This document shows, piece by piece, positions 63,714 to 64,000 of a stretch of DNA of 64,000 nt. A program made the position numbers and the translations under genes. The DNA is from Bartonella sp. HY328 (GTDB lineage: Bacteria > Pseudomonadota > Alphaproteobacteria > Rhizobiales > Rhizobiaceae): NCBI RefSeq assembly GCF_025449335.1, contig NZ_CP104883.1, positions 246,001 through 310,000 of the forward strand, read 5' to 3'. The notes beneath the pieces were generated by a model. The model saw nothing but the letters and a program-made list of their open reading frames with translations. It searched no databases and had not been told where the DNA came from. Numbering within the stretch: position 1 is the stretch's first letter; every line of letters starts with the position of its first letter.

Positions 63714-63798
63714 GCGGGTGTGGCGGAACTGGTAGACGCGATGGACTCAAAATCCATTTCTTAACAGAGTGTCGGTTCGAGTCCGACCATCCGTACCA
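63714..63798 (+). tRNA. tRNA-Leu (anticodon CAA)
   Basis: The 85-nt cloverleaf starts GCGGGTG, which pairs with CATCCGT before a discriminator A and encoded CCA. The anticodon arm is ATGGA-CTCAAAA-TCCAT, giving anticodon CAA. The T arm GTCGG-TTCGAGT-CCGAC is perfect, and the extra arm is the class II type of leucine tRNAs. It reads UUG codons. Confidence 0.96.
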
Positions 63799-64000
63799 AT
63801 TATATTCAATTCATTACATAAGCATTCACTTCAGAAGCTGCATATCCTATGCAACTACATGTTGATTTAGATACATGTCTTCTTATAGAGTTTTCTAGCT
63901 AACTCACCAATATGCTTTAGCTGTGGCAATCTATGTCTTGTTCTACAAACTTCTAAACCAATCGCACATTAAAACCTCATATAATATGTAAAGCGACATT
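63799..64000. other. DNA downstream of tRNA-Leu, to window edge
   Basis: No integrase, attachment-site copy or gene is visible in the 200 bases that remain. Confidence 0.4.

Noticed and set aside
63714..64000. tRNA-Leu as an integration site for a genomic island
   Set aside because: No integrase gene or duplicate of the tRNA 3' end is visible in the short stretch downstream.
1..64000. CRISPR arrays, prophage genes or complete insertion sequences
   Set aside because: No regularly spaced direct repeats, phage structural genes or transposase genes were found in the window.

Overview
The window looks like chromosome of a low-GC alphaproteobacterium of the order Hyphomicrobiales (Rhizobiales), near the Brucellaceae/Bartonellaceae. 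The evidence is the origin-proximal order hemE-hemJ-polA-rho-mnmE-mnmG-rsmG-parA-parB, aerobic-type cobaltochelatase genes cobS/cobT, a 6S RNA in front of a ygfA-type gene, and Brucella-like intergenic palindromic repeats built around CCGAAAAGTGTGAAGCGG. Intergenic DNA is very AT-rich. I cannot name the genus. No prophage, CRISPR array or complete insertion sequence is visible.

Layout. 1-13.6 kb is the conserved replication/segregation block: the end of hemE, hemJ, polA, a YagU-like membrane protein, rho, mnmE, mnmG, rsmG, parA and parB. It carries three perfect parS sites, a likely small RNA with two anti-Shine-Dalgarno loops beside polA, and a 282-bp element with inverted ends. 13.6-15.5 kb is accessory: a decayed ankyrin-like gene and an unknown membrane protein, where related genomes carry holA. 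15.8-28.4 kb is mixed housekeeping: ppa, typA, selD, a YmdB-type phosphodiesterase, a MocR regulator divergent from a secreted cupin, cobT, cobS and an SLC13-type permease.

28.7-41.1 kb is a nitrogen-catabolism region. A polar amino acid ABC importer is followed by a DDAH-type hydrolase, an Lrp-type regulator, ornithine cyclodeaminase and a CtlX-type citrulline hydrolase. Together these could convert (methyl)arginine to citrulline, ornithine and proline. Next comes a putrescine-type cluster: a GntR/FCD regulator, a class I glutamine amidotransferase, a PuuB-like oxidase and a PuuA-like ligase.

41.8-48.6 kb holds yggS, leuS, lptE (without holA behind it), a DUF3750 protein, a TPR protein, 6S RNA and the ygfA gene. 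48.7-53.6 kb is accessory: a small membrane protein, a frameshifted secreted protein, a DUF1963 protein, a glutathione transferase, and an ArsR regulator with a textbook promoter/operator driving a His-rich metal-binding protein. 54-60.7 kb is an aromatic-acid cluster: an MFS importer, pcaI, pcaJ, pcaF and a two-domain 3-dehydroshikimate dehydratase, behind a promoter with a PcaQ-like LysR box. The window ends with a secreted metallophosphoesterase, a DsbB-like protein, a YqaA/DedA-type protein and a tRNA-Leu(CAA).

All functions are read from sequence motifs and remembered family features; no database search was run. Start codons were re-chosen where a Shine-Dalgarno sequence or family length favoured an internal start.
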